Below are positions 11,144 through 22,056 of a DNA stretch of 64,000 bases, in pieces. Under the pieces are notes generated by a model, which saw only the letters and a list, made by a program, of their open reading frames with translations, had not been told where the DNA came from and did not search any database. Both the position numbers and the translations under genes were made by a program. This DNA comes from Euclidia mi (lineage: Eukaryota > Arthropoda > Insecta > Lepidoptera > Erebidae). Every line of letters starts with the position of its first letter. Positions within the stretch are counted from its first letter, which is position 1. The DNA lies in the NCBI GenBank assembly GCA_944739405.2, contig OX123197.2, positions 55,094,047-55,158,046 of the forward strand, read 5' to 3'.

Positions 11144-11643
11144 AACTCGTGATCATGGGCTGTAAACTAATGTTTTCGTAATTTTGTGTATTCATATACA
11201 GTCACTTCTGTAACATACATTTCCACCATAGTTCTGAACATGGTCGCGAGTTGCCTACATTATAGGACGTAAGTGGATGCTCCTGTTACACAATATTCAC
11301 ATTGGCAGGCTAAGGCATTTAATTTTAGTAACTGCATTAATTTCTTAAGTGTTATGTCTGTAACTAATTACTATTTACAAGTAATTAAGTACAACGTGAA
11401 ACAGTTGCAGCTCCTTACAAAAGTAAAATACATAATTATGTACCATAATATTGGCGATTTAAAAGAGTGGCCAAGAGTTTTATTGCCCGTTCTTTCTCGG
11501 GGTTCTACCTATTGTTTTGCGAACGAGGCAGTAAATGTAAATGTAGAAGCATTAAGTAATTCGATTTAAAAAATTGACGTTAATAAGCGTCGCCTTGTGA
11601 CCTAGATGAATAAATGATTTTTGACTTTTGACTTTGACTTTAA
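11144..11643 (+). mobile_element. LINE 3' end with (TTTGAC)n tail
   Basis: Contains a region reading GAGTGGCCAAGAG...CCCGTTCTTTCTCGGG, then CGCCTTGTGACC...AATAAATGATTT, ending in tandem TTTTGACTTTTGACTTTGACTTT near 11615-11643. A 6-bp tandem repeat after AATAAA is a common LINE 3' terminus in Lepidoptera. It may be the true end of the 6.25-kb LINE, interrupted by the SINE. Confidence 0.55.
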
Positions 11644-11762
11644 AACTTACCTTTACTTTTACCTTTACCCATCCATTTTATATTGTGTACTGCTTTACGA
11701 GTTCACTTCGGTTTGTGTAAAATTATATGCATTATATGTATGGTAAAATCGGCTCTGAATCT

Positions 11763-11832
11763 TCTTCCACTTTATCGGCCCTATATATTAATTGTCCCAC
11801 TGCTGGGCATGGGCTTCTTTTCACTACAAGAA
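11763..11832 (-). mobile_element. SINE tail fragment
   Basis: A ~70-bp minus-strand fragment containing the reverse complement of CCCAGCAGTGGGAC, related to the tails at 22300-22362 and 27728-27845. No head is visible. Confidence 0.5.
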
Positions 11833-11929
11833 GGCTCTGAATACGAAATGTAAAACGCGAAATAATATTTTCTTGTATTCACGAATTTAAATATGATAAA
11901 AGAAGACACGAGAAGAGAAAATTGAAAAG

Positions 11930-12062
11930 ATCATCTTCAGCCTTTATCAGTCCACTGCTGGACTAGGCCTCTCCTTTGAAAGGAGGAATTGGCCTACTAT
12001 ACCACGCTGGCCAAACGGGTTGGTATAAGGTTTGTATCAAGTTTTCCTTCTCTTACAGTGCT
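11930..12062 (-). mobile_element. Inverted copy of the 10890-11143 SINE tail
   Basis: Reverse complement of 10990-11135: the CAGCACTGTAAGAG start, the ACCCGTTTGGCCAGCGTGG block and the CCAGCAGTGGACTGATAAAGGC end are all visible on the minus strand. With the plus copy it forms an inverted pair about 800 bp apart. Confidence 0.75.
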
Positions 12063-12243
12063 GAAAATTGAAATAATCACGCGAAATTAAATTAAATTAA
12101 TTAATGATATTTTTTTTTATTACTACTCGCACTTGACCGTCTCAGTGAAATAAAGCGAAAAAATTAGTCTACTAATGAGGGTATTCTCTCATTAGGGCTA
12201 AAGCTATCCGAAACATGTTAGAAGTTCGAGCGAATCTTGAAGG

Positions 12244-13105
12244 TGTAACGTAATACTCCACGTATTGCGTTATAATATCTCGCAGGCACTTAACGCCAGC
12301 TTAGCCGCAGAGCGTTCGCAATATTACCAAATATGGTCATATTCACTGGCCAAAGGCAGCTGTGAGTCATAGGTTTGTACTTATATAAGATGGGTGCGCG
12401 TTGTAGAACGGACACTTTCCCTCGAGGTCGGAAAACTGCCGCTACACCTCGTGATTATTCTACACTCTACTCAATATCTACTGTCCCGCTGGGGGTAAGC
12501 ATATTCTAGGCGTCTGTGTGCCTATATGTTCTGTCTGTAGTATCTGTGTCTCCTAAGCATAACAGCCGATCTAGGGATGGCCTGTTCCTGACCGGTTGTT
12601 GTGTATTCTCTATGCTGTTTCCAGTTCTCTCTACGGGCTGACGTTCTCTCTACGGGCTGACGTTCACCCCACGAGCTGTCTTCTTCCTACGGGCCACGAT
12701 TCACCCTACGTGCTACGACCCACAAGCTGCTGATGCCGTGTCGCTACGAGCCGGCCGCCACCCAAGCCTCCGTACCTGCCTACGAGCTCCTACAGCCAGG
12801 CCACGGACACCTGAGCCTAACCGCTCGGCCCACATTGGCTGCACCGCTTGAGACCCCGCTCAGCCTGAACCTCGACCACCAGGCTTCCTGCGCAGTGCAC
12901 CTTGGCCAGCTCATCGGCGACCCTACAAGCAGCTACCCTGCGAGCGTCGGAGAGCAGCAGGAGTCTACACTCCAGCCCTCAGGCCAGTGCTTACCTAGTT
13001 CGGTCATACTGTATGTAAGCGGTAGTGAGACATAATAAAGAACCTGTTCAGCCTAGCAGTGTTTCTCTTGAACCCCGACACTCTACCTGAGATCCTCCGT
13101 CTCAG
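12244..13105 (+). mobile_element. Probable 5' LTR of a Ty3/gypsy-type element
   Basis: The right edge is set by a retroviral-type primer-binding site right after ...GTCTCA. Inside are a TATA box (TTATATAAGA at 12381) and a polyadenylation signal (AATAAAG near 13034), plus a GC-rich stretch with short tandem units (CTCTCTACGGGCTGACGTT twice near 12630-12665). The 100-codon GC-rich ORF at 12733-13035 lies wholly inside and is probably not a gene. The left edge, TGTAACGTAA near 12244, is a guess, since no second LTR is present. Confidence 0.6.
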
Positions 13106-13116
13106 TGGCGCCCAAC
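13106..13116 (+). other. Primer-binding site
   Basis: TGGCGCCCAAC immediately downstream of the LTR. It resembles the tRNA-complementary primer-binding sites of retroviruses and many insect gypsy elements. Confidence 0.7.
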
Positions 13117-13491
13117 TCTATTTGTCTCACTTCCAATTACTGCAGTTGTTCTTGTTTAGGAGGTCAGTCTTTGTAAACGAGGAGGTGCAGACATCAGCGA
13201 ACCGGTACGTACTATCTAACTTGTGTGTATCTGTGTTTTGCTGTCTATCTTTGATTTGTATAACTATTATGTGTTCTCCTACTATTGTCTAACTTAAATT
13301 TCAACTACCGATTCCCTACGTAACAGTTCGCAATTTGAAATAACCGTTTTTTTATTTTTGCAAGTCACTTATCTATTATCTACATTTTTACACCGAATCG
13401 TCGTAGTTTCTTTGTAAAGCAGAACGATTGCACACAGAGGGCTGTAATATACTTACGTTTTTTTCGTATCTATCTATCATAAATGTATGAT

Positions 13492-13533
13492 AGTGCTCAT
13501 GATGAAATGAAATGTCATTTCATCATGAGCACT
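13492..13533. repeat. Perfect fold-back palindrome, 19-bp arms
   Basis: Arms 13492-13510 and 13515-13533 are exact reverse complements around a 4-nt spacer (AATG). It lies in the leader between primer-binding site and gag, close to where the gag start codon should be. Confidence 0.95.
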
Positions 13534-13560
13534 AACCCTATTTAGTACTTTCTACTTAAT

Positions 13561-14004
13561 AAAAATGAATTGGCCTACGAAGTCGCTATTCGCGGAGAGG
13601 AGCCGGCTACCTCAGTTCTAGGTTTACGGAAGCAGCTACATAAACTACTCGAGCTGATTCCAAATGACGAAATCCTAGAGTCAGGCCTAGACATAGCAGA
13701 CGACTTCAGCCTGTCAGTTGCCGATTTAGATTCGCGAATCTCTTCCCTTAAGGAACTATACGACTACAACTTGACGAAGCGAACTACGGCTTTGCACAAC
13801 CAGGTCTACCACAGATTGGGCAGATTAGACAAATCCGAACCTAAATACGGCAAGAAAATATCCGACCTGACTGAACGCTTTCGGATGCTGTCGGCAGAGC
13901 TATCTAAGATAGAACACTCGAATGTTCCGTCGGCGGAAGTCGGAGTCACGATGACTTGCACGGATTCTACCCCTGCACAGGCAGCGTCGACTCCAGTAAC
14001 TTAA
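13561..14004 (+). pseudogene. gag: Gypsy-type gag N-terminal fragment
   Basis: About 145 codons (ELAYEVAIRGEEPATSVLGLRKQLHKLL...) match the N-terminal helical region of gag in a common insect Ty3/gypsy group: a short opening, a leucine-rich helical stretch, then a Thr/Ala-rich tail to TAA at 14002. The frame has no ATG; upstream it reads KNELAYE back to a TAG at 13543. An ATG at 13565 is out of frame, suggesting loss of a few bases at the start. The rest of gag and all of pol are missing. A SINE tail follows at once, so the element was truncated. Confidence 0.6.
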
Positions 14005-14009
14005 TATAA

Positions 14010-14123
14010 CATACATACATAGGCTCACGCCTATTTCCCCGAAGGGGTAGACAGAGGCATATTAAACGCCCACTTTTTACCAGACTTTTGATCCCACGTA
14101 ATAGGTGGCGAGCCTAATGTATT
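14010..14123 (-). mobile_element. SINE tail, CCTATTACGTGGGA type
   Basis: On the minus strand it reads GGCTCGCCACCTATTACGTGGGATC, a variable stretch, GGGCGTTTAATATGCCTC, CCCCTTCGGGG, GCGTGAGCC, and a (TATG)n end. The same tail ends the elements at 16146-16262, 22395-22628 and 47131-47535. Confidence 0.75.
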
Positions 14124-14955
14124 GTTTGCCAGAGCCTCATCCGTTGATAAGCAGGTACACCACTTGCAGGTGAGGTTGGCTTGGGACCCTACGTTCTTGG
14201 TGGGAACCCTATGCACTGATAATAAAATTGTAGAAAATATTAAAATTAAATTATTCCTTTGGTCGAGACATCGAATGGAGCCCAAGATCCGACTCCTGTT
14301 TGGCGCTGCTACCCTTATAAAAGTAAAAGCAAGTAATTATTTAAACACTCACACTGATACGTTTAGAATGGAGGAGTAATGTTGGCACAGAATTTTCTTT
14401 TAGTCTGCGCCATCTGTCATTACTATAAAAACATTCCGCAGTAAAATGCTTGGAACAAATTCGATGGTGCTTTCTAGGCACCCAATTTTCTCCACGACAT
14501 ACTGCAGCAATCCACTTATTTTATAAATCTTTATCACGTGCACAAAGAATCTAAAAAATAACGAGATAAAAATATACGGTGGATAGACATATCGATAAGA
14601 TTTCTTACAACACTTGAAAAGTCGATATAAATATTATACGGCTAAATTCAAAATCATGATAGAACTGTCATAAAAGATGAATCACTAAAGTTATATAATT
14701 TGATGGCATTAAATTGTCTAAATTGTATCTTACACGTCAGTTGACTGTGTTCAATTTTTCAGTACTAGGGCTACCTCTATGTATTATATATCCAATCTCT
14801 TTGTCACTACCGTTGCCAAGTACTACTGACGTCTACATGACAAACTAGCCGGTCGCCGAACACAATAATTAGCAAAGAGGTTTGAAGACTATTTTATTAT
14901 TTGGAAATGAGTTTTTAGTTCGATGACGTATACACTGTGTCAAGTGTTCGCCAAA
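14124..14955. other. No recognised gene
   Basis: 14124-14390 is slightly GC-richer, with a short ORF (14122-14379) I do not recognise; it may be older repeat. The remainder is AT-rich and featureless to me. Confidence 0.4.
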
Positions 14956-15466
14956 TTCACCAGTCATTGACAACAAGGCGATGGCCGTGCGAAAGTAGTA
15001 ATGGAAAGGTTAAAAAGAGACAGGAGATGGAAAAACAAATTTAAATATTTCGAATAAAGATTAGAAAATTCTAGAAACTTCAGGAAGGAATGGAAAGGTT
15101 AAAAAGAGACAGGAGATAGGAAAACAATTGAATTATGAAATGACAATCGAAATTAGTAGATCTAGAACATTCCTAGGGGTATATAAGGCGGTGTAGACGC
15201 GCTGAGCGCTAGTTTAAGTTGAAAAGTGGTAAAGTGAAGAAGAAAAGAAAGAAGTAAAAGGAAGAAAGAATAAGTAGTAAAATAAAGTGAGGTGAAAGTA
15301 TAGTGCAGTAAAGTGCAGTGAAGTGCAGTGAAAAGTGCAGTGCAAAAGACGCTAGTGTTGGTGCTCTCCGCGTCGAAGTTAAACGGCGCGTCGTGTGTGA
15401 AGTCGAATAAAGTGTCATCAGTGCTACTCGGTGTTTCCTTCCAATCCCGTTACCCCGTCCGTAACA
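14956..15466 (+). mobile_element. Probable solo LTR with promoter and heat-shock-like elements
   Basis: Ends CCCGTTACCCCGTCCGTAACA at 15466, an LTR-type 3' terminus. It contains a TATA box (TATATAAGG at 15180), a likely initiator region ~25 bp on, GTGCAGTGAAGTGCAGTG repeats, and AATAAAG at 15405. A direct repeat (GGAAAGGTTAAAAAGAGACA) occurs at ~15002 and ~15093. No primer-binding site or coding sequence follows, hence solo. I could not find the TGT... start, so the left edge is approximate. Confidence 0.55.
15064..15081 (+). promoter_or_regulatory. Four-pentamer heat-shock-element-like array
   Basis: The sequence reads GAAaaTTCtaGAAacTTC, four perfectly alternating pentamers. A two-pentamer match (GAAcaTTC) lies at 15165-15172, just upstream of the TATA box at 15180. 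Known heat-shock factor sites have this form; activity here is inference. Confidence 0.6.
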
Positions 15467-15640
15467 ATATAATAAGGGAGCTTGTTATAAAAGCGTATAC
15501 ATTGCCCCATAAAATATTTTGTGGAGACGAGTGCTATTAACTACGAGATTATTCCTGTCTCTTGTATTTACAGAATGGATATCAATTTTTTTACAAAATA
15601 TGACAATATTTGTATATACATATAGCAGATTTTCATAAAT
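15467..15640. other. No recognised feature
   Basis: Short AT-rich spacer between the solo LTR and a minus-strand LINE fragment. Confidence 0.4.
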
Positions 15641-16060
15641 ATATGAATGAATGTTTATTTCTTTCTACTTTTCTCTTAGAAAAACACCTGGACCGAGGTT
15701 ATAAATTCCCTTTACAGCTCTTTTCTGCAGAACGAATGTATTTAGGTCTACAGCATTCCCCCAGAGAAGAATCCCATACGATATTAAGCTATGAAAGTAA
15801 CTGAAATAAACCATTCTAGCTGTTTCTAAATCTGTGAGGCGTCTAATTGTCTTAACTGCATAAGCTGCAGAACTGAGTTTGCCCGATAGCCTTTCTATAT
15901 GTGGACCCCAATGTAGTTTGGTGTCCAGCATAATACCTTAAAACATGGTTGTCTCGACGGGCTCAATCCTAGATTCATTAAGGTGTACATTGGTTGTCAT
16001 ATGTTTAACATTGGGCATTGAAAATTTTAAAAGTTTAGTTTTCTTTTTATTAAGTAATAG
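15641..16060 (-). pseudogene. LINE reverse transcriptase C-terminal fragment (CR1/Zenon-like)
   Basis: Minus-strand coding similarity to 10010-10340. It includes NKKKTKLLKFSMPN, a stop, then a 88-codon piece LDTKLHWGPHIERLSGKLSSAAYAV ... SYGILLWG ... LQKRAVKGIYNL. It covers the post-catalytic part of RT only, without endonuclease or the ADD box, and is truncated at both ends. Confidence 0.75.
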
Positions 16061-16091
16061 ATTATTTACATACATACATACATAGACTCAC

Positions 16092-16125
16092 GCGGCTGTC
16101 ATGAAGATCTTTGACAGTCGTTACG
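16092..16125 (+). repeat. Conserved CTGTCATGAAGATCTTTGACAG block
   Basis: A short block recurring at 17497-17525 (+), 25405-25432 (-) and, diverged, at 26526-26552 (+). It is an internal part of a dispersed SINE-like family. Confidence 0.7.
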
Positions 16126-16145
16126 GGGAGTCAGTACCCTCAAAT

Positions 16146-16262
16146 AATAATACATACATACATACATAGACTCACGCCTGTTTCCCCGAAGGGGTAGGCA
16201 GAGGCATATTAAACGCCCACTTTTCGCCAGTGTTTTGTTCCCACGTAATAATAGGTGGCGAG
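16146..16262 (-). mobile_element. SINE tail, CCTATTACGTGGGA type
   Basis: Same tail as 14010-14123, with the CCCCTTCGGGG block and a (GTATGTAT)n end at 16146-16165. It stops abruptly where the next LINE fragment begins. Confidence 0.75.
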
Positions 16263-16263
16263 C

Positions 16264-17038
16264 CTATTGGCGCTTATCGGGACGATGTATATGTTTTGGG
16301 GACACTCAGTTCATAAAGATACTGTGTTTAAGGCTCAAAAGCAATGTATTAGGTCGATATGTAAATTAAAACTAACTGATAGCTGCAAAAGTTACTTTAA
16401 AGAACTTAAATTACTAACGCTCCCCTGTATATATATCTATGAAGTATTGAAATTCGTGAGATCTAACACACATATATTCCAACCGTATAAGAGCAAAAGA
16501 CATAAAAATAAGATAGCCTGCCCTAGTAATAAGACCTTTTTATTCAATAATAGTATCCTTTGCATGGCACCTCGTATTTATAATCATTTACCACAACGGA
16601 TTCTTGGCATCACATCTTTGGAGTTATTTAAACATAAATTAAAAGTTATACTAATTGAGAAGGCTTATTACAGTGTTTCTGAGTATCTTGCCGATAGATT
16701 GTAATTACATAATTGACCAAATAATTATTAATATTATGTTAACTGTAAGTCAATTCGTATTTACCTAGTATTTTATACATAAATAATTTGACATTGTTAT
16801 TACTGTAATTGACTAAAAGTATATTATTTTTGTTATAGATAAATCGTGTAAAAAATTGACCACTATTATGACTTGTTTTATATAATTTATTTTAAAATAT
16901 AATAATGAATGAATAAAATTTTATTTAATAATTCGCATACCATAAGGTTAATATGTTGGCACTATTAATTGTATTTGTCATCTATGTTTTCAACCCATAT
17001 TAGCGAATAAAGATTTGAATTTGAATTTGAATTTGTTT
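16264..17038 (+). pseudogene. LINE 3' end: RT C-terminus, UTR and (GAATTT)n tail
   Basis: 16255-16704 encodes an RT C-terminal region (FWGHSV...FKAQKQCIRSICKL ... LTLPCIYIYEVLKFVRSN ... FKHKLKVILIEKAYYSVSEYL) and stops at TAA 16702. A ~300-bp AT-rich UTR follows, with AATAAAGATTTGAATTTGAATTTGAATTT at 17008-17036 as the tandem-repeat terminus. A 5'-truncated LINE copy of a family different from the 6.25-kb element. Confidence 0.7.
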
Positions 17039-17755
17039 TTACCAAGCTACCAAAATTGTACTGAAAGTTTTGAATATTATTAACTTTTCTTGCAGGTTGT
17101 TAGTGTAGTCATATTCAAGCTATTTAACGGAACAGAGGTGGTAAAGAAAATAGTGCCGGAGTGATATAATAATAAAATTGTTCATATCAGTATGTACCAA
17201 TAAATTCAGGAATTTATGTGCAACGCGCAAAATATCTCTTAAGCTTTTTATAATTTTATGGACTTAGCTTCTTGGCTTCTTTGAAGAGGACAAGTTTTAC
17301 AGTTCATTACTGCCTAGCTTATTCAGAATCACGTCTGAGCGCAAGGTATACTCTTTATTGTCACTTCTACACCCTAGGAAGCAAAGTTAGCTATACGGAG
17401 AGTTGAAATGGTGTTCTATCAAAACGTGGCGCGCACCACTTACTTTTGATAATTATGTAGGTATTCAAATGCAGAGTATGCTAAGTCATAGTCAGCTGTC
17501 ATGAAGATCTTTAACAGTCATTTCAGTGGTGGTAGTTTCAGTACCTTTCAGTATTCCCGTTACCTTACACTAGTCCCGTTGTGGAGGTCAAACTTCAGAC
17601 TACAATGTGGACCCCGGGCTTGAAGGCGAAAGTTTTGGATGATAGGGTGAAGATAATGAGTGCAGTGGAGGCTATTTTGCTAACGTTTAGTTTGTAAGCT
17701 CTGTACCTATCTCTCTATCACCCTTCGAATTATCGTTTATCCATTACTGCCATTT
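17039..17755. other. Gene-free stretch containing a SINE-like block
   Basis: Apart from the CTGTCATGAAGATCTTTAACAG block at 17497-17525 I see no feature. The following ~150 bp are GC-richer and probably belong to the same old SINE. Confidence 0.45.
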
Positions 17756-17915
17756 GCAGCAGGGGTAGGCCTCCCACTAAGCGGACTGACGACCTAGTTA
17801 AGATTGCGGGAAGTGGTTAGATGAGGGCGGCCCAAGATCGGTCTGTGTGTAGAACCTTGGAGGAGGTCTAAGCCCAGCAATGGACGTCTCTAGGCTGACA
17901 TTATGATGAAGATTT
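17756..17915 (+). pseudogene. RTE-type LINE 3' end
   Basis: Conceptual translation reads GRPPTKRTDDLVKIAGSG, a stop, MRAAQDRSVCRTLEE and QQWTSLG. This is the C-terminal signature of lepidopteran RTE/BovB-type RTs. It is followed by GGCTGACATTATGATGAAG, an RTE-style tail. Two in-frame stops are visible. Confidence 0.75.
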
Positions 17916-18198
17916 CTGCCAAAGGACAAGGAAATTAAGTTGTAGACTTTGACGTGAATAAGGAATTGAAATAAAGACGTCATGTACTTCCCCAATATAA
18001 ACCCAAGCGCATGCTGAAGCAGAAAAGTGGCTCTCAGATGGTAAAAACTCAGAAACTGTTATCAAGGACAGACGGTCACAGATCAGACAGCCGTTTGCCG
18101 TGATCATGGTCCGTATAAAGCAAATAAAACGTCGGGTGACACTTACAAATATACTTTTAGAGTTGTCGAAATAAGTTAACAACGCCGAAGAATCCGAA
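17916..18198. other. No recognised feature
   Basis: Only a 100-codon minus-strand frame (17901-18203) without recognisable content. Confidence 0.35.
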
Positions 18199-18533
18199 TA
18201 CATTTATAAAATCTTCTCAATACTAAGAGCTGATTTCGGCACTATCCGATAAATTCGACAGCTAATTGGCCGATAAAATTAAAAAACATTTATTCCTATA
18301 TACACTTTTATGCCTAGGTAAACAGCTCAGCCCAAAACATAAAGAACCAACCACTAAAGATAGCAACATTTATAAAATCTTCTCAATACTAAGAGCTGAT
18401 TTCGGCACTATCCGATAAATTCGACAGCTAATTGGCCGATAAAATTAAAAAACATTTGTTCCTATATACACTTTTATGCCTAGGTAAACAGCTCAGCCCA
18501 AAACATAAAGAACCAACCACTAGAGATAGCAAC
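18199..18533 (+). repeat. Tandem duplication of a 168-bp unit
   Basis: 18199-18366 and 18367-18533 are almost identical; the differences I see include ATTCC/GTTCC and CTAAAG/CTAGAG. The unit is AT-rich and non-coding. It appears to be a recent local duplication. Confidence 0.9.
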
Positions 18534-21107
18534 ACAAATATTGTTTCACGTCAAAGCGATACTCAGAAGTAATCGACAGTAAAAACTCACTGGCCGAATG
18601 AGTGGATTAACACTTTGAAGCCTAAAACTTATTAAAATAATAAGAGGATTGTGTAACACGATTTGAGTTGAGTTTCATGAAGTGCTCAATGAGTGGCTTA
18701 ATGGAGAACAGAAACAATTTCTGGGGATTACAGCTATGGAGATAATGTTTGTTGAAAGTAAAGCTGTTTGAAAGCACGGGAATTGTACACACTCTTTACA
18801 AATTCTAATTGTACTCTTATGCATCTTTAGAGATAGAAAGATTGTATAATATTTTAAAAATCAATTAAACCTTGTCATGAAGGTAAAGACGCAAAAATAA
18901 AGTCTTTAACCAATTTGAGAAACACCAACCAGTTTCTCAGATGATAGTTTTGGTTCTACAATTTTCTAGAATCTTAACTTATCTAAATAAGTTATCGAGT
19001 TGCTTCACATAATATTGAGCCATGTAACGTATTCCTAAAAATCTAAAATGTTAAACGTTTTCTATTTAATACTATTCTATATATATCTCAGAGATGCTTG
19101 GTTTGTTTTAAATATTTTTATTAGTTTAATTTGTAGGTAGTATATTTTTTTGGAACATTTGTGAAATTCATTATTCTTTTATACCCTTTTCATTTAAAAA
19201 GTAAGTTATTTGATTAAAAACATAGGAATCATGGTACACGTGTCAATGACGTAATGAAACCAAAATTATCGAGTAATATAGTTCATAGTAAGAAAGCCAT
19301 AAAATTATTATAAGTAAAAGGCATTAGCAGTAGCCTTCTGAGGACATTAATAGACTAACTGAGCCCGCAAATTACACTCGCGCTATTTAGGGCTACTACT
19401 ACTATTACGCACCCGTGGCTCATAGCGTGATGTTATATAGGCTATATAGCCTTACACGATAAATTGGCTATCCAACACAAAAATAATTGAAATTGGACTA
19501 CTGACTAGTTACTGACATGAGCGAGTTCAAGCAAACAAACAATTTTTTTTTATATTAGTATAGGTTTTCGAGTCTAGTCGCGTTAACTAATTTAAGGTAT
19601 AGATACTTCTGTTATGTCCGAAATTCTGACCAGATTTCTACGGTCGTGGTCACCGATGGATTGATATTCTAGGGCTTAAGGCTACTATTTCGACTTAATC
19701 TATGTTGAAGTTACAATGCTATCATGGTTGTTGAGGGATGCAGTTGTATCCAATGCTTAGTCTAGTATATAATCTAAACTAATACCTCTAAGATTGTGGC
19801 ATGTCAGTTCTCCGCTAAACTAAGCCGGTTACACCTGACTGCAACATTTTGCAATGTATGTATATGTATTATTTTATAAAATGATGACCCAATAAGCTAT
19901 TACGAATATTGAAGATCTTTGACATTTAGTACGTACAAATCGGAACGAAAATGGAATATGGCTATCTTTTTGCATCGCGAAGGTCGATTAGGAGGCACTT
20001 TATGGCAAAGCTGAAATATCAGCTTTGCCATAAAGTTAAACAAAATATTGTTGATCTGATTAGATTAGCAAGCAGCTTTTAGGTTTAAAAAAACCCGACA
20101 CAAACAACGAATCCGTCCGCAAAACGCTAGTTGATGAGGATTACTACCATAAAAAAAATAAAAATTTCAACTACTACCTTAAGTCCCACTATGGAATTTT
20201 ATATAATTTTAATCCACGTACAAATAAAATTCCATAAAGGTCTCTTCCCTACATTCTTACAAAATGCCACGTCACTTTCAAACAACATTTATAGCCTGAA
20301 TAGCTCCTCTATTCTCTAACCGCTCAAACCTTTCACCTCAATCAACTCGAATTGACTCCCATGTGCCTAAAGTGCTCTCAGCTGTATCCTAAATAATACA
20401 TCAATTGACAATGACTTGAGCGTGACGTTAAATGATTGAGAACTATAATGACAGTAATTGCTCCTAACTGTAACGCGTGGCGTGAATAAAGGTGAGAGCG
20501 CACTGGGTGGCACAGTTTATAGCAATGCGACACAACATTTTAAATTGCTACCACGATATTGTGATTTTACTATACCTTGAAATCAATAGCTTATCAATCC
20601 GACCCCGGATGTACAATTTGTTTTTGGTATTTGTTAGTGTTACTTTATGACGTAAATGAAATAAAAAATGTTAAAAAAAAAATTACAGGAAGGTCTACCC
20701 ACACAAATGCTTTTTTTAAAATGTTAAATTCGAAACAAAACATACGTTACGCTCTAGAATGGTGGTATGTATTAGAATTGTTGACATCAGTCGCTGACGA
20801 AATATTCTACCCGGCCTAAATAAGATTTGGTAGATCTCGTTTACTTCATTCTCAAATTGTCATTTAATTCCATCTAGTGCGGTCTTACCTTTACTCTAAG
20901 TACGTTCGTGAGTGACAATTTAATATGTACGAGCAATTTAGTCTGGAGCGTATGATTCTATTTTCATGACAGTAAAGACTAAAGGAGTAGTGTTAGAGAA
21001 ATAATTAATGTTCTTAGTGTTATTTATTTCTTAGTATTCGCGGTATGTGATTAAATTTAAAAAGTTAAAACTTAATATATTATATTTACACAAACACACT
21101 CAACTCT
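18534..21107. other. Long AT-rich stretch without a supportable gene
   Basis: Two short ORFs (20131-20319, 20577-20819) have no recognisable content and normal AT-rich composition, so I do not call them. The only structure I can point to is the palindrome at 19997-20036. This could be intronic or intergenic DNA. Confidence 0.4.
19997..20036. repeat. Perfect fold-back palindrome, 18-bp arms
   Basis: 19997-20014 and 20019-20036 are exact reverse complements around AATA. There is no TSD or terminal motif of a known transposon. Confidence 0.95.
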
Positions 21108-21365
21108 GCCTCCGTGGTCCATTTGATATCGTATGCGTCTGCTGATCGGGTGGTCCCGGGTTCGATTCCCGAATCGGGCAAAAGTGTTACTGAGTTTGCC
21201 AATTTCTCAGTAGCAGAAGGAATTTGGCAATGTGCCCGGTAACAGCAATAGGCTCGCGCCCTATTACGTGGGACCTAAAAATTCATAGGGTGAAATGTGG
21301 TTGTAATATTATATTACACTTCTGCCTATCCCTTCGGAGACACGCTAGGCGTGATGGTATAAAAA
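21104..21365 (+). mobile_element. tRNA-derived SINE with CCTATTACGTGGGA tail
   Basis: The head is tRNA-like: GCCTCCGTGGTCC (box A region) at ~21108 and a perfect box B (GGTTCGATTCC) at 21159-21169, in a T-arm with CCCGGG/CCCG-type stem. Then TTTCTCAGTAGCAGAAGG, GTGCCCGGTA, CCCTATTACGTGGGACC and CTGCCTATCCCTTCGG, ending before GGCGTGATGGTAT. Shares its body and tail with 47131-47535. Confidence 0.8.
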
Positions 21366-22056
21366 ACACACAGGCATCTCATACTAATTGATCTCATTCA
21401 TAGACTACTAACTTCTTACTTAGTTTGCATGATAGGCCACAGGTCCCTCCATTTGTGTTACAGTAGCTTGTGAGTCAATAAAAGGCTTTGGTTTATTATA
21501 CCACGCTCGCCGGACAGGTTGGGTTTGATTTCGATTTTGCTGTTTCTTCGCAAAGATTCAAGTGGTGATACTAAGTATTCTCAAAACGGCATCCATCTTG
21601 TAAAATCAAAGTTATTCGTTAGCTTTTGACAACCATTTATCAATCCTCACATTTTTTTGCGTTTGTTGTTTGATTTAAATAGTTCTAGTTTAGTTGTTTG
21701 ATTTAAGGTTTTCTTTTTAATTTTATTTTTAGATTTTGTAGTTATGCTTATGAAATTACATATTAAAAAGTAGATTCAGTCTACATCGCCATAAATAATG
21801 CATGTCCTTCTCATAAATATTGGTTACTTATTTATAATACAACATAAAAAAATGGCTTCAAACTAAATATTTTTATAGTAATGAACAGAATGTTGAAAGG
21901 AATACAAACAACTTAATATATTTTTAATTTAACAAAAGCTGAAAACGTATAAAATAATTTGAAAGGCAAATCAGTTCCAAAAATATGCGCTGGAGGTTAT
22001 AATGAATAGTTCAATTATGTACATTTTAATTTCGTTGTGATACAAACAAATGGCAA
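21366..22056. other. No recognised gene
   Basis: AT-rich. A fragment near 21495-21530 (ACCACGCTCGCCGGACAGGTTGGG) resembles SINE middle sequence; otherwise nothing. Confidence 0.4.

Noticed and set aside
12733..13035. 100-codon GC-rich ORF as a host gene
   Set aside because: It lies between a TATA box and a polyadenylation signal inside a probable LTR that ends at a primer-binding site. The protein is low in recognisable structure.
13570..14004. Independent host gene of 144 codons
   Set aside because: It follows an LTR and primer-binding site at the right distance, and its N-terminal pattern matches gypsy gag. It has no ATG.
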